DNA of 58,916 nt from a virus. The position numbers and the translations under genes are program-made. The stretch spans positions 1 to 58,916 of the IMG/VR virus record IMGVR_UViG_3300009285_006111; one strand, given 5' to 3'. How positions within the stretch are numbered: position 1 is the first letter of the stretch; every line of letters starts with the position of its first letter. Under the pieces are notes generated by a model, which was not told the DNA's origin, ran no database searches, and saw only the letters and a list, made by a program, of their open reading frames with translations. Below, piece by piece: positions 56,681 through 58,916 of this stretch.

Positions 56681-57012
56681 TGAAAACTATAAAAGAACGA
56701 AGAAAATATGATAACGCACGAATGAAAAAATACCTTCAAAAACTTCGAGCCATCATAATCGAAGCTTATGGTGGACGATGTTCTTGTTGTGGAGAAACAG
56801 AATATCATTTTTTAGAACTAAATCATGTTAATGGTGGTGGAAGACAAGAACAATTAAACCTAGGAGGCCCTGCTGCGGTATGGCGAAAAGCAAAAAGAGA
56901 AGGGTATCCTAATATCTATAATCTATTATGTGCCAATTGTAATCGAGGCACACATAGAAATGGGGGAATTTGCCCCCATAAATCTGACTCAATTGGAGGA
57001 AACCAAACATGA
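56680..57012 (+). CDS. HNH endonuclease, AT-rich insertion
   Basis: 110 residues, clearly AT-richer than neighbours. CSCCGE, LELNHVNGGG and LLCANCNRGTH form the HNH core with a zinc knuckle. Free-standing homing endonuclease is most likely. TAATG and ATGA overlaps tie it into the operon. Confidence 0.85.
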   Translation: MKTIKERRKYDNARMKKYLQKLRAIIIEAYGGRCSCCGETEYHFLELNHVNGGGRQEQLNLGGPAAVWRKAKREGYPNIYNLLCANCNRGTHRNGGICPHKSDSIGGNQT

Positions 57013-57362
57013 GTCTAGCAGAGTTGGTGGCATCGCTACAAGTAGATGGCGATGCAGTAGTAGCCCTGGCCGGAGCTATGGCGCTGGGAATCTTCGCACT
57101 CACACAGGCCCTAAAGGTCTTGGGGGTAGCGAATGACCCGGTGGTTACAGGCCGAATCGCCCTAGCAATTGCTGGCGTTGAGGGCGCACTGGTGGTGGCC
57201 GCGTATTTCTTCCCGGTCTTCATTCCAGTGGGTATGATCGTATACGCCACAGTGTTAGCGGTCTCAGCCGCGGCTAATGGTTATCAGTATCTTGCTAAGC
57301 CGATCCTGAGCCGGCTGTTCCCGGATGCAAGTTTCTCATCAGAGGACTTGAGCCCGGAGTAA
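57009..57362 (+). CDS. Small multi-span membrane protein (holin-like)
   Basis: 117 residues with three hydrophobic segments (about 18-38, 49-72, 74-90) and a short charged tail ending SSEDLSPE. Size and topology fit a class I holin, but it lies in the replication arm away from any visible endolysin, so that label is tentative. Confidence 0.6.
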   Translation: MSLAELVASLQVDGDAVVALAGAMALGIFALTQALKVLGVANDPVVTGRIALAIAGVEGALVVAAYFFPVFIPVGMIVYATVLAVSAAANGYQYLAKPILSRLFPDASFSSEDLSPE

Positions 57363-57422
57363 GGAAATAGGGGGCGGGGCCTAAAACCTCGCCCCCAACT
57401 TATCCGATATACGAGGATACTA

Positions 57423-58280
57423 ATGAATAAATGGAAAGAAAAGCGGACACTCTTAGTAACCGCCGCGGCCCGTAACGTTGGATCACTAGGAATCAATTGG
57501 GTTGCTGTAGGAGAAGAGCTAGGAGAAACCGCTAAGAGTTGCGAGAGCGCATTTTGGCGGGCAGAGCAGGATGAGAATGGACAATTGGGCGATGACATTC
57601 GAATCCTTCGAGCGAGGATTGCCGGTAACACTTATATACAAATGCTACCCGCTTTCCCGGGCTACACCATCGATGCCCTAAAAGCTCGCGCGGAAGTGTT
57701 GGCCGGTGCTGGTAACAATGCATGGCTTCGGGATGAGCGCGTAGCGTTCTTCGATTTGGAGTTCTATAACTTTGACGCTGACTTCGGTTTTCTTCTTAGC
57801 TGGAGTATCAAGTATCTAGATGGAGCAATCGTGCACAGCGTAATCACCCGAGACGAAGCAATTAACTACGACAAACTGGATCGTCGTCTTTGTGAAGAGT
57901 TTCTAGAAGAAATCGAAGACATAGATACTCTGGTTGGATATTATTCAACCAAGACAGACGTTCCATATATGTTATCCAGATGTTTATGGTGGGGGCTACC
58001 CTTCCCAACTTTTGGGCAGAAGCACCATGTCGATATGTTCTACAAGGCCCGCAAGTTATTGAAGACTCACCGCAAGAGTCAGGCCGCAGTAGGGGCATTC
58101 TTGCTGAAGGAAAATACCTATAAGAACCATGTGAATATGGAGATATGGAATCGCGCACGTCTAGGCGAACCGGCGGCGCTCGGTTATGTTCTCGACCATA
58201 ATGATCGAGATGTAATGGACCTAGAAGGAATCTACAAGATTTTGTTACCTTACTTTAGTGCCAAGCGCAACTCATTGTAG
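57423..58280 (+). CDS. RNase H-like (YprB-type) exonuclease with N-terminal helical domain
   Basis: 285 residues. The first 65 residues look like a helix-turn-helix module (NWVAVGEELGETAKSCESAFWR). The catalytic part has VAFFDLEFYNFDADFG (D-E), TDVPYMLSR (D) and LDHNDRDVMDLEG (H, D). Last plus-strand gene before the terminator. Confidence 0.8.
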   Translation: MNKWKEKRTLLVTAAARNVGSLGINWVAVGEELGETAKSCESAFWRAEQDENGQLGDDIRILRARIAGNTYIQMLPAFPGYTIDALKARAEVLAGAGNNAWLRDERVAFFDLEFYNFDADFGFLLSWSIKYLDGAIVHSVITRDEAINYDKLDRRLCEEFLEEIEDIDTLVGYYSTKTDVPYMLSRCLWWGLPFPTFGQKHHVDMFYKARKLLKTHRKSQAAVGAFLLKENTYKNHVNMEIWNRARLGEPAALGYVLDHNDRDVMDLEGIYKILLPYFSAKRNSL

Positions 58281-58302
58281 GTAACTGGCCTCCCCGGAAA
58301 AC

Positions 58303-58334
58303 AAAAGGCCCACCTTGAATGAAGTGGGCCTTTT
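58303..58334. terminator. Bidirectional rho-independent terminator
   Basis: AAAAGGCCCAC (58303-58313) pairs with GTGGGCCTTTT (58324-58334). The A/T flanks give a U-tract in both directions, between convergent operons. Confidence 0.85.
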
Positions 58335-58351
58335 CATTTCATGTGTATGGA

Positions 58352-58501
58352 TTACTTCTTTAAAACGTAACCCGCGATGCCGCCGATACCCGCGGCGGCG
58401 GTACTAAACAAGGTACCATCAATCCCTTGAGACAAAGCATAAGCCTCAAGTCCACCGATCACAGCAATTGCAAACAGTGCTATCCAATATTTTGCGCTCA
58501 T
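58352..58501 (-). CDS. Small membrane protein, 49 aa
   Basis: Two hydrophobic stretches (YWIALFAIAVIGGLEAYAL and TLFSTAAAGIGGIAGYVL). ATGA overlap with the upstream gene. Last gene of the leftward operon, ending at the shared terminator. Confidence 0.65.
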   Translation of the reverse strand: MSAKYWIALFAIAVIGGLEAYALSQGIDGTLFSTAAAGIGGIAGYVLKK

Positions 58502-58611
58502 TTCAAAATAACCTCTATGATTCGCCACGCGACATAGGCAATAAAAATGCCAGCCCATAGTTGTACTAGGACTTGCGCGTTCGTTAGTTTTGGTTCTGAT
58601 GACTTGTTCAT
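58498..58611 (-). CDS. 37-residue membrane peptide
   Basis: Charged start (MNKSSEPKLTN) and one helix (VLVQLWAGIFIAYVAWRIIEVIL). Stitched to both neighbours by ATGA overlaps. Could be a small holin or spanin-type component; unproven. Confidence 0.55.
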   Translation of the reverse strand: MNKSSEPKLTNAQVLVQLWAGIFIAYVAWRIIEVILK

Positions 58612-58916
58612 TGTAGCGCCCTTTTAAGTTCCTCGTAAGCGGACAAAGATAACGTAATAGTTTTAGTTTGTACGGGAGGAGCCACCGGCCCCACCCACGT
58701 ATTAAACACCTCTTCGGATACATCACTGATGTCTATGAGTCCAGGATTTCCGGCAGTGTCAATGAATCCCGGCGCGCGCCAGTCCAGAATTGTCTGAACC
58801 ATAATCCCACCATTGGGCCATCCCCTGATCGGAGTATCCGGCGCGGGGTCCGATTCCCACAAGTCCCGAGTATAGATAGAGTGTGATAGAGGTACGAACG
58901 GAGAACACCAACTGTC
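58608..58916 (-). CDS. C-terminal part of a late structural-like protein (partial, runs off right edge)
   Basis: The frame is open to the edge, so the start lies outside; an internal TTG at 58862 is not convincing. Visible part: aromatic/Pro-rich (IRGWPNGGIMVQTILDWRAPGFID), then PPVQTKTITLSLSAYEELKRAL. Reminiscent of tail or receptor-binding protein C-termini, but no family is recognised. Confidence 0.5.
   Translation of the reverse strand, partial: DSWCSPFVPLSHSIYTRDLWESDPAPDTPIRGWPNGGIMVQTILDWRAPGFIDTAGNPGLIDISDVSEEVFNTWVGPVAPPVQTKTITLSLSAYEELKRALQ

Noticed and set aside
1-58916. CRISPR array or terminal direct repeats
   Set aside because: I saw no regularly spaced repeats and no matching sequences at the two edges.

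Overview
The window is most of the early arm and part of the structural arm of a tailed double-stranded DNA bacteriophage. Terminase large subunit, portal, a partial scaffold-like protein and a 2692-residue giant LysM protein lie on the minus strand. SSB, primase, DnaB-like helicase, family A DNA polymerase, RecA-like recombinase, RuvC-like resolvase and several nucleases lie on the plus strand. Consensus TTGACA / TAtaaT promoters recur, so the host probably uses an ordinary sigma-70 type polymerase. Long Pro/Thr linkers on secreted proteins and a sortase-like enzyme are reminiscent of monoderm bacteria, especially Chloroflexota. That host guess is inference only.

Layout. 1-14.9 kb (minus): head and packaging genes, reading leftward from a promoter at 14.9 kb that abuts a perfect 18-bp palindrome. 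14.9-19.5 kb (minus): an accessory cassette with a NeuB-like sialic-acid synthase, two methyltransferase-like proteins and a DUF115-like protein. 19.5-21.3 kb (minus): tightly overlapping small genes. 21.3-21.9 kb: divergent control region. 21.9-23.5 kb (plus): early genes ending with SSB, with a terminator, a long GNRA-capped hairpin and a duplicated 41-bp leader. 23.8-35.2 kb (plus): a strikingly AT-rich, AUA/AGA-rich, almost gapless operon. It carries a secreted and membrane module with a sortase-like protein, its own tRNA-Ile(UAU), and an amide-bond chemistry cassette (two amidoligases, class I and class II glutamine amidotransferases, ATP-grasp ligase, a 26-residue peptide). 35.4-38.6 kb: small genes including an HNH protein, a phosphoesterase and a nucleoside deoxyribosyltransferase-like protein.

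38.6-43.5 kb is a 33-tRNA array covering all twenty amino acids if a divergent tRNA-Trp is accepted, interleaved with structured non-coding RNAs and four tiny genes. It follows a strict rule: tRNAs that encode CCA are always followed by exactly one nucleotide and then another tRNA. Those without CCA end in CCT and usually precede a structured RNA, a gene or a promoter. Two inter-tRNA RNAs are covarying pseudoknots. One tRNA with anticodon UAU has a long variable arm, one with anticodon UAA lacks it, and seven have a swapped 54-58 T-loop pair.

43.6-58.3 kb (plus) is the replication, recombination and nucleotide module, closed by a bidirectional terminator at 58.3 kb. At the right edge a short minus-strand operon returns. 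This fits a circularly permuted map with two divergent arms, with capsid, tail and lysis genes outside the window. Function calls below rest on motifs read by eye; no database search was possible.
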